64,000 bases of DNA from Sipunculus nudus (Eukaryota; Annelida; Sipuncula; Golfingiida; Sipunculidae), in assembly GCA_026874595.1 (NCBI GenBank), contig CM049317.1, forward strand, positions 67,236,118 through 67,300,117. The letters run 5' to 3'. The notes below the pieces were generated by a model. It saw only the letters and a list, made by a program, of their open reading frames with translations. It was not told the origin of the DNA and ran no database searches. The position numbers and the translations under genes were made by a program. This document shows, in pieces, positions 25,539-41,396 of the stretch (its first letter is position 1; every line of letters starts with the position of its first letter).

Positions 25539-25727
25539 TTATATCCTCGTATTAACAAAGTCTAATGACACCTTCGGGTCCTGATGGAACGTTCGAGAGG
25601 CGAACTCGTTTTTCATTGAATCATGGCCGTGGGGCTCGGTCGTCCAATGATTCGAACTGACGCTTTCCAGGTCTTTAAGTCCTGTATTTTCTCCCTCATC
25701 CACAGTAGCCGGGTTTACACTAAACAT
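25539..25727 (-). CDS. Weak candidate coding exon, unknown product
   Basis: A 62-codon minus-strand frame with an ATG whose -3 base is A. The peptide is hydrophilic and mixed (Asp, Glu, Ser, Asn and His spread through it) with no low complexity, unlike most open frames here. A possible donor AAG|GTGTCA lies inside the frame, about 10 codons before the stop, so it could be a first coding exon continuing leftward. No domain is recognised and no partner exon was found. Chance occurrence is quite possible. Confidence 0.2.
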   Translation of the reverse strand: MFSVNPATVDEGENTGLKDLESVSSNHWTTEPHGHDSMKNEFASRTFHQDPKVSLDFVNTRI

Positions 25728-25975
25728 TGTGACATGTTACTCAGCTTTAAGTCAGCTTACCGCTGACAAGGTGTAAATAAGCACTGTGTAAAGAGTCACC
25801 CGTGTCTATAATCGACATGAACAATTCTCTAAGGTCTAGCCTATTGTTTAAGGAAAACAATCATATTTCCTATGACAGATGCAAAAGACTATATCCTATT
25901 ATTTTTGTAAAATTCAAGGCGGTCATGTGATTATGCTATGGTACATCCTTTCCAAATGAGCAATACTCAATTGAT

Positions 25976-26047
25976 GATACACCTTGTCCCAATGCGCATT
26001 GTTATAATGAGGATACTCATTGTCCCTATGCACATTATTATAATGAA
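25976..26047. repeat. 36-bp tandem repeat, two copies
   Basis: Units run from GATAC through TTGTCCC/TATGC to TTATAATGA. They differ at several positions. Confidence 0.85.
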
Positions 26048-27283
26048 GATACGACTCTAGTATAACGGAAAGTCTAATGTAGAAAATATCATAAAAATCT
26101 TTTGTTAGCCTGCCGATATGACTGACTTTGCTCAACGCATTAGAAAATTGCAGAATATCAATCTAAATATCAATGTTTTGCTGCTGAAAAGTTACAGGTA
26201 CCTTCCTACCATTATAAGTAGCGACACAGAGGATGACAGATCTGCAATATCTTTTTATAAACTTTAAAAGAAACTACAAAATATCACCACCATTTTTCTG
26301 ACTAGGGTTTATGTGATCGTGAAGCAATTCTGTAGATATGTCGATGTCCATATTACAATGGAAAAACAGGTACACAGACAGATGGTTCAAGAGGGTAGTG
26401 AATGAAGACTTACTTAATCTTTACTGAACTGTGCATACTTTTTCTAGAAGTATTGGATCCGGTGATCGTAAATCCATCAAGTTTCCGGGGTATCTTTGAC
26501 CTCCTGTACCACTCAAGACACTAACAAGACCTAATTACCAGTCGTAAACCTTACAGGAACAGCTTTACGAGCGGGACAAACCGCCCAGTATTTGATTGCA
26601 TCCATTGCGATAGTATCCAGAAAGGAAAAGCAGTATTTTACTTAACAGATACTAGTGCTTTCAATTTATTTTTATTGAAAGATGGAAAATTCTTTAAAAC
26701 GAGTATTATACGAGACCCCCTCGAGTACATTCTTTTCATTTATTATAAATAAATGCCTCGTAAATCGTGTTGAAACATGACAGGGAAAATGTACCATTTA
26801 ATAATCGTTAAAATATATAAATCTATTGGCTGCCTAGCTCTACTTTATATACAGGTTTGTTAAGTCGGAAAGCCTCGTCCGAGGGAGATATAAGGAAAAA
26901 GGAGACTTCTATTCCGATGACTCGAAGGAAAAACATACCAGGGTTCGACTTGGGGGAGCGAAGGGGGGTGTGGTCGCCGTCTTCTTTATATATTAAGATG
27001 TACAATGAATAAACAAGTATAGGTAAAAGTGCAGCACAGGTGACCTGCATAAAACGTTCTTCAATGCTCACGGCCTGTACTTATTTGTCTTGCTCCTACG
27101 TGGAACTAACTTGATGATTCCATCAACGTTCACCTTTTTATAAGATCTAAACAAAACGGCAAACTTGCTTCTGAGAAAAAATTAAGTATGAGTTATTCCA
27201 GCGTTTGGCAGGTCACCCTTACTGCAGTTTTATCCAAATACACGCTTAATATCAGAAAAAAATACCCCTAAGACAAAAAAAAT

Positions 27284-27601
27284 AAAGGGTATGGTTCTCA
27301 GAAACCGCCCGCGTCAATTTTAACCCCCCGCATCAAAAATTTGTATTTTGATTTTCAATAGAAACTTTGGGGCTCCAGCCACTCGGACATTTCTTTCAAG
27401 AAGATAGAATCATACAATTATGATGTAATTTTCATTGTTATGTAGTCCTTTTACTTATTTAGCAAAATATATCTGTTAGTATCACGCTTTTTTCCTTATC
27501 ATTTGACATTTTTGTCGAAACATACAAAAAAATTAAAAATAAATAATTCGCCCGCCCGCATTGATTTCTGAAAAAAAAAGTGTCTGAGAACCAAACCTTT
27601 T
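27284..27601. mobile_element. Small inverted-repeat element (MITE-like)
   Basis: Left end AAAGGGTATGGTTCTCAGAA and the reverse complement of the right end AAAAGGTTTGGTTCTCAGAC match at about 19 of 22 positions. Subterminal CCGCCCGC words occur at both ends. The body, about 270 bp, has no coding capacity. I could not define a target duplication, so the family is open. Confidence 0.6.
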
Positions 27602-29299
27602 TTTAACCTAAGCAGATCATTTTAACATGTTTCTACGCCAAACGCTTTCCTTTGCGCTTCGCGGTCTCTCTATATACGCCCCCTATTCTAAAAAAACTCG
27701 ATCTGAGAAAGTTTACATATTGACGTCTGCTTATAGACATAAAGATTTGTGACAAGTCTGTGCGGTACATGAGTATGTCTTTTCTCAAACGTGTTCATGT
27801 ATTTCAAAGATTATAATTGTATTCGACATATTACAGAAGGAAAAATTTTAACCTGAGGCGGGAAGAAAACCTTTTCCAGTAGCATGTCATTTTAAAGTGT
27901 CGGAAAAAATATCTTCCGATACAGGAAAGTTAATCGTTAACTTAAGGGCATAGGGTTATGCCAAAGTTTCTTGTAATAAAACTACCGGTTTACATTACCA
28001 ATAGGAAAAGACATGCGAGTTAACAATTCCTTTTATCAAATCGAGACCATTTGGAAGCTTTCAAATAACACTTTTCAGGTTTCTGGATTTAATCGTGTTT
28101 TCAAGATGGAATTTTTGTAAAACGCATACCTATACTTCTGCTGAAGAAATCCGTATTGAAATAATTTGTATTAATTTCTTACCTAAGTTAGAATCATTAT
28201 TGGCTTACCAGTAACCATTATAGATATAGAGGGCCCCGCGGGGTTAAGGTTCTGCATTCCGGAGCTTAAGGCCATCTGTTTGATGCCCGCCAGTGACTCC
28301 TTCCTAGGTGGTGAATTATTGATAGAATTCCTTTCTTAACTGAAGGCGTTGGTTTCTATACCACTCATAGTTCACTGGAAAATATGGAATTTTTCACACC
28401 GGTGTCCCGTTTCATTCTTTCCATATTTTTAATGTTACCTTTACCTTACCATACACAATTTTACCTATATCCTATAAACCTATAGAAATACTCCCTCAAA
28501 AGAGAACAAACTACATAGCACCCAAAGACGGAATATTTCCACCGAAAATATATATCACCAAATACAGAATATTACCAGGAGCTTGGTCATACCGTGGGTA
28601 TGTAAGAGCGTGAAATATTTTAATCAAAGCCAAGCGAAATCTGCTACGCATCACAAGTTAGCCTTGCCCACCGAAGCCCCCTTAGGTCACTTTCATCCAG
28701 TTTGGAATTCAACACTTAATATTTCCCTTAATATTACTAGTGATAATGACGAGACAAATAAATGCCCTTCACAGTAGAAGTGAAATGCACATTTTTTTGT
28801 AATTCAAATTACTTAAACACTTCAAAAAGTTTGCTTCATGGTCGTTACGTTAACTCTTCACAATATTCCATTAAAATCCTTTCAACATACTGTGCCTAAA
28901 GTTGTCAAAGTCTGACAATCCAACCACAGACAAAACAACAGACGCAACAAACTAAACCACAAAACTATCTGGCGGAGATACATCAATATGAATCATGGGG
29001 GCCAGGTTCCCCGTTCATTAGACAAGCATAATCTAAAGGCATACTCTTTCTATGGTTTAAAAAAAAAAACCATCGTCCGCCCACTCACATGAGGCGAATA
29101 AATACATTGTGTGGGCGATCGTACTTATGCTTATACTCTGCCACGGGTAAATGATATATGAAGCCATAAAACTCTTTGCAGGAAACAAGCCATGATAACA
29201 TAGTAAATCAAATGGAAAAATTGATATTAACAATAAAATGCGGCCACACTGAGTAATGTGTAGACATTTCTTTCTTCGTTCACTGAAACCTTACCATCC
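27602..29299. other. Unique sequence, nothing supported
   Basis: AT-rich with short open frames. No repeats recognised. Confidence 0.4.
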
Positions 29300-29925
29300 A
29301 ATTATTGATACAAATTTTCTTTTAGGTCTGAAAAAAACTGTATTTCAGATTACCAAACTAACCCTTAATTATCAGGGTGACCCTAAATATCCTTTTTACA
29401 AATTTGTGGCTTAATCTCGACAGAATCTTCATAGCCTGAGGACTGACTCGCGCTTTCAGACACGGTTATTGCTTACACTCTAACTTTTTAACGTCATAAT
29501 TCGCTTACTCATTAACTCATTAAAGGATTTATTAATTCAGTTTCCTTAATCAAATAAGAGATAAAGAGTGGCATTTCGCGCACTAGCTTTACTTCTTATG
29601 AAAATAAATAGAATTGATTTTTAAAGGATACTATTCCGATATCGCACGTGTTAACTAAAGAATTATAAAACACTTAAAAATTATATAAAAGATAGAAAAA
29701 ACTCCAATACCACGGCACATAGGCTGTTCGTTTTCTTTATACGTTCGTATGTGTGTTGGGGCAAAATAATCCAAATTATATTTAAAAAGAGGACATCTGG
29801 TAGCCAGTCAGACGAACTAGAGTTTTGCAATTGGCGTTTTGCAACGAGTGACCTTACAATTTCCGCACACATTGAATCAACCTAAGGGTTATATGTTGTT
29901 TTCTGTTTGTCAATATTTGCGCATG
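29300..29925 (+). repeat. Dispersed duplication, copy A
   Basis: Shares long diverged blocks with 31,308-31,790 in the same order and orientation, for example TCTCGACAGAATCTTC, CGCTTTCAGACACGGT and ACATAGGCTGTTCGTTTTCT. Copy A has extra sequence near 29,490-29,600 that copy B lacks. It could be a local duplication or two copies of an unnamed interspersed element. Confidence 0.85.
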
Positions 29926-31307
29926 TACGTATTTAATAAAAGCTGGTAGATTAACAGGCTCACACATCTATTACAGGGGTGTTATATCAACTTTTTTAAA
30001 GGTATTGCCTGGAAGCCATTAATAGAGTAAGCCAGATTTCGTATAGACTACACAAGCGAATAGCTGGTTTTAAAATATAAAAAAACAGCATTCATAATTA
30101 TATGGTAATTTATGTGATATTTAACCATTGTTCTGGTGCAGGATTTCGACCTACGAATCAGTTACCTTCAAACAGTTTAATATGAATGATACGTCTTTAC
30201 TTTGTTGTAGTAAAGATACATGACTGTTGACATGAGTAAATAGTATATGTTAATGGATTAATTGTGGAATTTTAGCATGACTGGTCCTCTGGTCCATTTT
30301 ACTGCCAATGTGGATCCCTGATTTCAGGCATATGAGAAAATTCACTGAGGTGAAATAACTTCTGAAAGAATAAATTTCTAAAAAATAATTAGCAGTCACT
30401 TATTCTTACGGACATAATTCGTTTGAGGGAAGAATGTTTTAAATTATAACAATAATATTATGATCTGGTCAAGAACTAGGAAGCTGCAAAACCACAGCTC
30501 CGCCTCTTGACGGATTGCTTTTATAAAATGCGAACTCAGAAATTGGACACCTCCAAACATAAATTTATAAACCTTCACCCAGGCATCACGAAGCACGTCC
30601 AATAAACACGTCCGTATATCAGTTCCCAGTCCTCCAAGAAATCGTATAGATATATGAATTCCTATGTTGTCTCACTTGACAGCCACAAATATCAGTGAAA
30701 TATATGTTTACGATAGAGCGTATAGGAAACGAACACAATGCGTTGGCGAAGATAATGAATAAGACTGCATATCGACATTTATTAGTATATCGACATATCT
30801 GGCACATGTTCTCATACTTATTTTATAACTGGGTCAGACAATATAAAAACAAAATAACTGAGAGCTGGGGAGGTCGGCGAAAGTGATGGTATCAGGTTAA
30901 GTCTGCACTATTGCATGTGATGATAACCAAGTTTTTTTTCTCAAACCCTTCGTTGTAAGAGTTCTAGACAAGTGCTAAACTGTTTGCATGCATGCTGATG
31001 GCTGGGGTGTTCAAGCGTTCGTCCGACTCCTCGCCTCGCCCGATGTGCTAGTATTCTGGATCTGCAATTGACAGGTTGGACTCCATCACCTCTATCAGTT
31101 CTAAATTTACTCCTTAAAATTGATCAAAATGATTTTAAAAGTCCTTGACTATACAGTTACAGTTGCTCAGGCAACTTGCTGAGTCCAGTTGCGGTCGTTT
31201 TAACAGTTCAGCATTTCCACCTTAATTTCCTTCTCTAGTCTTTAAGTCTGCTTTCATGTAAGTAAAGTCATGACGAGAACATGATCCAAGCAGGTGACCA
31301 AAGACCG
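29926..31307. other. Unique sequence between duplicated segments
   Basis: No gene, RNA or repeat recognised in about 1.4 kb. Confidence 0.4.
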
Positions 31308-31790
31308 TGACCAATTATTGATACAACAAAAAATTCTTTTAGGTCTGGAAAAACTGTATTTCCGATTACCAAACTAGGGTGACCCTAAAGTTCCGTTTTA
31401 CAAATATGACATTTGTGGCTTCATCTCGACAGAATCTTCTTAGCCTGAGGTCTGACTCACGCTTTCAGACACGGTAATTGCTTACACTCGGATATGTAAG
31501 AAATTGGTTTTTAAAGGGGCCTATTTCAATATCGCACATGTGTTAACAAAAGATAAACACTGGAGAATTATATAAAAAATAGACAAAAATCCAATACCAC
31601 TACACATAGGCTGTTCGTTTTCTTTGTATCCATGTGTTTGTGTTGGGCCAATGTAATCCATTTATCAAGGAAATCCAAGGTAAACACCCCTTGCCCCTTG
31701 CCAATCCTTACAACAAGTTTTTGCAACAATTTCACAACAATTTGGAATCAACCTTAGGTTACATGGTTTTTCTGTTTGTGTTTGTGTTCT
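31308..31790 (+). repeat. Dispersed duplication, copy B
   Basis: Counterpart of 29,300-29,925, about 2 kb downstream, with indels. A third, more diverged relative appears at 47,535-47,800, which favours an interspersed element. Confidence 0.85.
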
Positions 31791-31853
31791 CTACCCTGTT
31801 GCAGTGTCTATATAGATGTTTCCAAAATTATCAATGAACCCCTCACACATTGT

Positions 31854-31858
<5 letters not shown>

Positions 31859-31906
<48 letters not shown>
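31859..31906. repeat. (TA)n microsatellite
   Basis: Uninterrupted TA run of about 48 bp. Confidence 0.97.
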
Positions 31907-31907
<1 letters not shown>

Positions 31908-32114
31908 CAAATAATGTTAATAAAAAACTTCATTCTGAAGGAAAGAAAATGTTAAACAAAGAAAAAAAACACAACACCCATCCCATCATCGCATCATGCA
32001 TATTTTATTAAACCCGATTTAAAAGAGCTTATCTAAATTTAAAATAATTAGACCGTTTCTGTTTAAAGGTGGTTTTGCCTTATATAGTTTCTACCTGAAA
32101 CTACTGAAAGGACG

Positions 32115-33123
32115 CCTTTTATGCCCCCGCCACAAAGTGGGCGGGGCATGTAGTTTTACCCATTTCCATCATTCCGAAATCAAACAGTTGTACTGACTTT
32201 TTTTTTCGCAATGCCTGCAGATATTAGCCTGATTTTTGGTGTGTGGGCAGATAAGGACCAATTACAGATCGAGTTTGCGTTTCGTCCCAGTTGACCTACT
32301 TTTCACCGTTTTACGGCTCCTAAACATAGAAAATTTCATGAAAAATATGAACTTTCATGACAAATACACATGTACGGACCTTTTTTCGCAATGCCTGCAG
32401 ATATTGGCCTGGTTTTTGGTGTGTTGGCAGATAAGGACCAGTTACAGATGGAGTTCGCGTTTTGTCCAAGTTGACCTACTTTTGACCGTTTTACGGCTCC
32501 TGAACATAGAAAATTTCATGAAAAATAGACATTTTCATGACAAATAAACATGTACAGACATTTTTTTGCAATACCTGCAGATACGGGCCTGATTTTTGGT
32601 TTGTGAGCAGATAATAACCAGTTACAGATCGAGTTCACGTTTTGTCCCAGTTGACCTAATTTTTACCGTTTGACTGCTCCTGAACATAGAAAGTTTCATG
32701 AAAAATAGAAATTTTCATAACAAATGCATATGTATGGACTTTTTTCTCGATGCCTGCAGATACCACCCTTATTTTTTATGTGTGGGCAGATAATGACAGT
32801 TACAGATCGAGTTCGCGTTTCGTCCCGGTTGACCTACTTTTGATTGTTTTACGGCTCCTAAACATAGAAGATTTCATAAAAGACAGAAATTTTTATGGAA
32901 AATGCACATGTATGGACTTTTTTTCACAATGCCTGCAGATACTGGCCTGATTTTTGGGGTGTTGCTTGATAATGACCCGTTACAGATCGAGTTTGCATTT
33001 TGCCCTTGTTGACCTACTTTTGACCATACGACACCTCCTGAACTTAAAAATCAATTTCAAAATTTAACAAATGTTTCTAATTTGCCCCAGGCGGGGGCAT
33101 TCGTGTCGTTCTGACACATCTAG
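32115..33123 (+). mobile_element. Helitron/pearl-like non-autonomous element with tandem core
   Basis: Inverted ATGCCCCCGCC (32,121-32,131) and GGCGGGGGCAT (33,090-33,100) bracket a tandem core. Each end can also fold on itself (CCCCGCC with GGCGGGG). The right end has a stem GTGTC/GACAC (33,103-33,117) followed within two bases by CTAG, like a Helitron 3' terminus. Bivalve 'pearl' elements, viewed as Helentron derivatives, have tandem cores of about 160 bp between conserved flanks; this is inference from the layout. No replicase/helicase is encoded. Confidence 0.6.
32200..33060 (+). repeat. 180-bp tandem repeat, five units
   Basis: Units start at the ATGCCTGCAGATA word near 32,211, 32,391, 32,571, 32,750 and 32,929, a period of 179-180 bp. 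Each carries GATTTTTGG, GCAGATAA, GTTACAGATCGAGTT and GTTGACCTA. The last unit is the most diverged. Since 180 is a multiple of three, one frame stays open across units and gives a repeated peptide; I do not regard it as a gene. Confidence 0.95.
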
Positions 33124-34889
33124 TTTATACATAAACTCATGTCTACTCATGCAATAATTCCTCGTCTGACTGTAATCATCCCAATTCATCAGACACTGCC
33201 ACCTGCAGGGGACGGGCCTAACTGTTTTAAATAACTCTCATGTATTCTACGTGCGTAAGAATGTTAGATGAAAGTCCAGTGCGTGGTTCATATAACTTAG
33301 AATAGAATTACTACACTAACATGTTAACCTCTATCCCCGTAAGCTTGCTATGTTGTCCTTTCAATTTGTGTGTAAGGTCTTGTGTCAGCTGGCGTTGGTT
33401 TTGCGAGTAACCATTGCCAGAACTAATGAATTAAAGTAGAATTCCGCCCAGATACACGTCGTGTTTGATAGCTCTGTTAAATCTCTCTTCTTTTGATCTT
33501 GCAGACACTAAAGTACACAGGAATTCATTACTGACGGTTTAATACCATGTCAGATTGACTAGGATGTTACTATAAATCAGTAGGGGCTTCTTGATCTCCT
33601 GTATGGCTCGTAGAAGTAAGGACCAACTGGTAGAGTGTTACTTGTGCCGGGTGTGTTAGGAAAGTGCTTCTCAAGACCTAAATAACTGCTGACAGTACGG
33701 CGCGAGGGATTCACTTTAAGATGTAATAGAACTAGAAGCGGGCGCAGTGGTCTCGGAAGAAAATGTTCTAATTAACCCGAGGAGGGACCGGGACGCGTGA
33801 AATGCCAGGTGTCTGGGGCGGCGGTTCTTTTATTAGACATCACGACATGATTAAAGCATAGCTTTCTAGATTGGATTCAGGATATTAGAATTTTCCTTGC
33901 ATGTGGAGCAATATGAAAACGCGTGGAATCTGGGTAATAAGCCACTTTCATACTGTTGATGAAATGTTGGCATACATAATTAAGATGTTAACACGATAAT
34001 TAAATTTCTGAACAGCTAGACAAGTTCCGTATAGAGACCTGTGTAATTAATATTTGATCAAATAAAGAAGAACTCTTCAAAAATCCAATATACCTAATCT
34101 CTAGAAAGGCCCACTGCTCACGCGCAGATTATGTGTGTGCTTAGGTGGTATATATAATTATCCATTATAACCAAATCTAGGAGGCATTCATTGGTTGCTT
34201 AGCATCTGGATCATTCTGGATCACCAGATCCGACATATTAAAAATTCGGATCTGCGTGGGCTAAGGAAATATAAAAATCAAAGCCCGACGGATTACGGTT
34301 CTCTTAACTTTCGATTGCATCACAGGTCTGCTTTGCACGCCAGAACAATGGAGTCCAATAAGGTAAGACGTACACATGCACACGGGCTAATGTTTAGTCC
34401 GATGCGGAACAACAGCCAATATCGGTGGTCGCCATCTCGACCGGGACAAATAAAATATTCCATCTCTCAATGGTAAATCCTTTGAACAAAAATAAAGTTT
34501 GAAAATGACGCTAGATTTAGTGGATGCTGTTGCACGTAACAAGAAGTAGGTCAAGAAGAGAAAATATCATTTCTGAATTGTCACGATGTGATGACCGTAG
34601 TGACACACATTTGACTGTTTAATTTACTATGGCCTGAGTCATGTTATTGCAATAGACCACACGTGGTTAATAATGTTTTTACATCGGGCGTTATATCACA
34701 GTACGGCGTGCAATTATTATATTTCTGAATGACATGTACCATTACCAGAAGAAAAGAGGCATCTGTGATATATCCAATAAAGTCTGCATCCTATGAAAAT
34801 GATTATAGGTAAAGGGTTTATAGTCTGATATCCTTGACGTCACTCTCATCCAACTTTACACTTTGCCTTCCTGGCCTGTTCCTTCTTTA
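33124..34889. other. Unique sequence, one GC-richer patch
   Basis: The patch at about 33,700-33,850 is GC-richer and may be regulatory or exonic, but no motif decides. A consensus CRE word TGACGTCA is at 34,835-34,842. Confidence 0.35.
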
Positions 34890-35157
34890 GATTTTCTCAG
34901 CTCCACGGTGAGCATACAGCCAAGCAGGCACGATAGGATCTAGAAGATGTTTTCGTTTTAAATTACATTTTGCCTGCCATCCATGCTCGACCAGTGCCAA
35001 TTCACTCGTGGATGGAGGTTGGAGAGGGCCCGGCTTTGGGGTAAAACCTTGGCTTTGAGTCGTATACCGCTTAAAGAGGACATATCGGGACGCGAACCGA
35101 CAGCTAGAGGCCAAGAGTCCAGCGCACTAAGCATTTCGCAATCACGCCTCATTTTAA
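34890..35157 (-). mobile_element. tRNA-derived SINE
   Basis: Minus strand: A-box-like TGCTTAGTGCGCTGG (35,119-35,133) and B-box-like GGTTCGCGTCC (35,088-35,098) at proper tRNA spacing, preceded by GAGGCGTGATTGCGAAA. A body of about 190 bp follows. This is the clearest tRNA head in the window apart from the V-SINE. The body does not match a core I recognise and the 3' end is approximate. The four short open frames here are by-products of the repeat. Confidence 0.68.
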
Positions 35158-35782
35158 ACTTTTAAAGCTAGACGCTAAGTATATTAAACTTGATCGATTC
35201 TTGTCTGGATATTTTAATAAAATCAGAAAGATAGAGAAGGAAAGGCACAGTTAACATAAGATGAACAAGGGGCGTACATTATAAAAAAAGAATACGATTG
35301 ATATAAGACGAACGTTTGTGCTGGAGTAAAAACATAAAGAAAGGCTTGAATTATCTGAACGCACTTGGTGGCGCCTCGTTATGCACAGGTGAACATCCAT
35401 AAAACCATTTGACCAGAAGCGATAAAGCAAAACAAATCTTAAAGAGAGTCAATGAATCATTCTGGTCGTAACTCAGATGGGTCTGATCCAAGTCTGTATG
35501 ATCAATAATACCCTCGGTTCTGGCGAGAAGTCGGTCACGGAAGAAAGGTCCCCTTACAGGCGACAACAGCCACCTGTCCACACAAGACAGATCCCTGGTC
35601 TAATTGTGTCAAAACCAGACGCTTCCTCGACCTGAGCCAGTCAGACTTAAGTGTTATCTTCTCAACAAAAATAAAGGGAAGAAAATAATCTCTTTCACAT
35701 GATATTTCATGATGAGAAGGTTATTTTTCTGAGTGCATGGATCAAGAGGACGACTTTACTGTATTTCATCTGATTTAATAAA

Positions 35783-35784
<2 letters not shown>

Positions 35785-35835
<51 letters not shown>
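35785..35835. repeat. (AT)n microsatellite abutting an LTR
   Basis: AT run of about 50 bp that ends at the first base of the LTR fragment. Confidence 0.96.
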
Positions 35836-35838
<3 letters not shown>

Positions 35839-36460
35839 ACAAGTGTTTGTTTTATTTTGCGCAAGGAGTGTTACATGAGTCTGATGACATTCTGATTCGC
35901 GTTAGGCAGGCCTTTGTTTATTGTGTGCAGGAGTGTTACATGTGTGCGTAGGCATAGTCGCTGCTATGGGAACAATGGGCGCTGGCTGACGTGTAGGGTC
36001 TGACGTGTGGAAACACAGCGTTCTTTGTTCTAAAAACATTTGTTCATGTGCGCGTGTATTGTTGTAGTCCAGAGGGTTCCAGAATGGGAAGTTCTGGGCT
36101 TTAGGTGAAAAGTTATAAATAGGGGCTGTGTTTAGAGCCAAGAGAAGAGGAGAGAGAGAAAAAAAAATCCAGCGGACACGAAAGAGTGTGAGAGTTTGTG
36201 GACCTTACCAATAACTGCATCGGTGTCAGATATTTAACTGACTTAATACAGATGTAATACGGACAGTCTCAAGTTTGCCTTGGATTATTACTGTTTACGT
36301 GGATCATTGGATTTCAAATACTCTTGTTGAGCAGTGACAGTGGTGGTATCATGAATCAAACCCTAGGATACGAACACTCTGGTACTGTACATTTATATTG
36401 ATTTACTCTGTAATTGTATTGATTTAGCGCATTGCAATTCGAATAAATATATATTTGAAA
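35834..36460 (+). mobile_element. LTR fragment, same family as 22,942-23,774
   Basis: Shares with the complete solo LTR the block GAAACACAGCG.TCTTTGTTCTA, the TATA region TATAAATA (36,114-36,121) with GGGGCTGTGTTTAGAGC, and GACAGTGGTGGTAT. The start is degenerate (GTAACAAGTGT), and the 3' end is lost after the poly(A)-signal region; the CCGTAACA terminus is absent. The 5' region has an internal duplication of a GGAGTGTTACATG word. Confidence 0.8.
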
Positions 36461-36687
36461 AGTTTGCTTTTTAATCAGTGCGATTACAAGGGTAAAGTAT
36501 TGGGAAGCTCTTAATTTAAATTGGCAATGATAAAGAAATGCTGGAGCTTGCTATATAAATGGCAGGTATTTTTTCTTTATGTGAACTTCGATGTTTTTTT
36601 AATCGCACCTGTTTACGGAACTTCATATCTGTTAATGTATGTATTGTTTAATGTTTGTTGTGCGGTGTAGGAAATATAACTGGAACA

Positions 36688-39978
<3,291 letters not shown>

Positions 39979-40072
39979 TACCTATGTTCCCATTTACCTA
40001 TAATCCCCGCGAACTATGTTCCCCGGTACCTATGTACCCTGGTACCGATGTCCCGCGGTACCTATGTTACCC
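39979..40072. repeat. Degenerate 16-bp minisatellite
   Basis: Diverged units of the form ACCTATGTACCCYGGT occur about five to six times, with words such as ACCGATGTCCCGCGGT. It is followed by an LTR-like element from about 40,199. Confidence 0.8.
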
Positions 40073-40198
40073 ACTCTCTTTGTTCCTGGGTAAGCTATCT
40101 AATGTTTATAAGGTAAGCGTGGAAAAAAGGGGCTCTTATGATATCCCTGACCTGAACGGAAAAGTTAAATTATATTTTTTTTAAGAAATGCATGTAGG

Positions 40199-41338
40199 TG
40201 TCACACCACTGAAGATGAGAATGACATGGTTCTTTTAAATGTCAGACCAGGTGGCTGACATTCATACAAACGTACACTCAGAAAAATGAATCAGACATGA
40301 GTAAGCAAAAACAAATAAATTTATTAAAGAAACATTTCTCTCGAGAGGCGCTTCCTAAATACAGGCACTGATGATCACAATCGTCCGATAATAAACACAG
40401 AAATAATCCCCAATTCCGTTAATCACGACGCACAGACCGTTCCCTAGTTTACACTCTTCACGATCACATGACCATTGCGCACACATGACTTTGGAATGTT
40501 GAGCCGCTCGACTCGCTGTTTGCTCGCGCTGTGTACACAGTACAATCAGTCCAATTATAGATACACGGAGCTCCCACCAACAACAGTCCTTACTAATTAG
40601 CGAAAGACCATTCTATCTGGACTCATGTCTCCTGGAATCATCCAGCTCTAGGTATTCGAATATGCTTGACAAAGCGATAATCAGCAACTCCACAGTAACG
40701 CTTTTAATAAAGATCCTCGTTGGGTTCCTGAATGCGCTCACAACAGGTATAAATCGCCAGATTACCAGTCCGTCGGCTGAAGGCGATACTCGCTCCGAAG
40801 TCCGTTCCAGAGTAATCAACCTTGCCTTCCTCACACCCCACCTCAGGCAACACCTCAGACAGTAGACTCTGCTGCACTGGGACCTGCTCCTAGACTGCAG
40901 ATATCGTCAGGCTATACGAACTGGCGCTCATCGGTCAATTATCGCGATTTTCTTCTAAATAACGAATTATAAATGCTTGCTGACGTCACATATCTTGGCC
41001 CTCTGTCAGCTAATCAACACTCTCTATTATGCCGATTGACAATAATTATATGAATCTTAAAATGGACACGCCGAAAGAGAAAAACCCCTGAGAAAACTAA
41101 AATAAACAGGTGCTCATCCTTTGAAGTCTACAAAGAACAATCGTTACTATAGACACCGCCAGACAGAGACGGTTCACATTGTACTGAAATTTACACCAAA
41201 CGAGACACGTGTGCTCTTACCAAAGTTCTCCGTTATCTTAACATGATACTCCATATTCATGTACAATAAATAATAAAAACAATAATCTGGTTATACTCCA
41301 TGCTTGAATATGCCATACAATACAGTTCTCTGGTGACA
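40199..41338 (+). mobile_element. Candidate LTR-type element, unassigned
   Basis: Begins TGTCACACC and ends GGTGACA, so it has TG...CA ends with a short inverted repeat. A TATA word TATAAA (40,748-40,753) and a late AATAAA (41,275-41,280) are ordered as in an LTR. TGTAG occurs just outside both ends (40,193-40,197 and 41,340-41,344), but one extra base on each side keeps it from being a clean target duplication of a TG...CA element. Composition differs from its neighbours. Alternative: an unrelated DNA element or plain unique sequence. Confidence 0.38.
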
Positions 41339-41396
41339 GTGTAGTTCTAAAATATGTTCCTTTGCTTCACAAAAATGGTCATTTTTATACTTATTT

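Noticed and set aside
32236-32950. Repeated-peptide protein in the 180-bp units
   Set aside because: The frame is open because the unit length is a multiple of three. Stops break it between units and the unit belongs to a mobile element.
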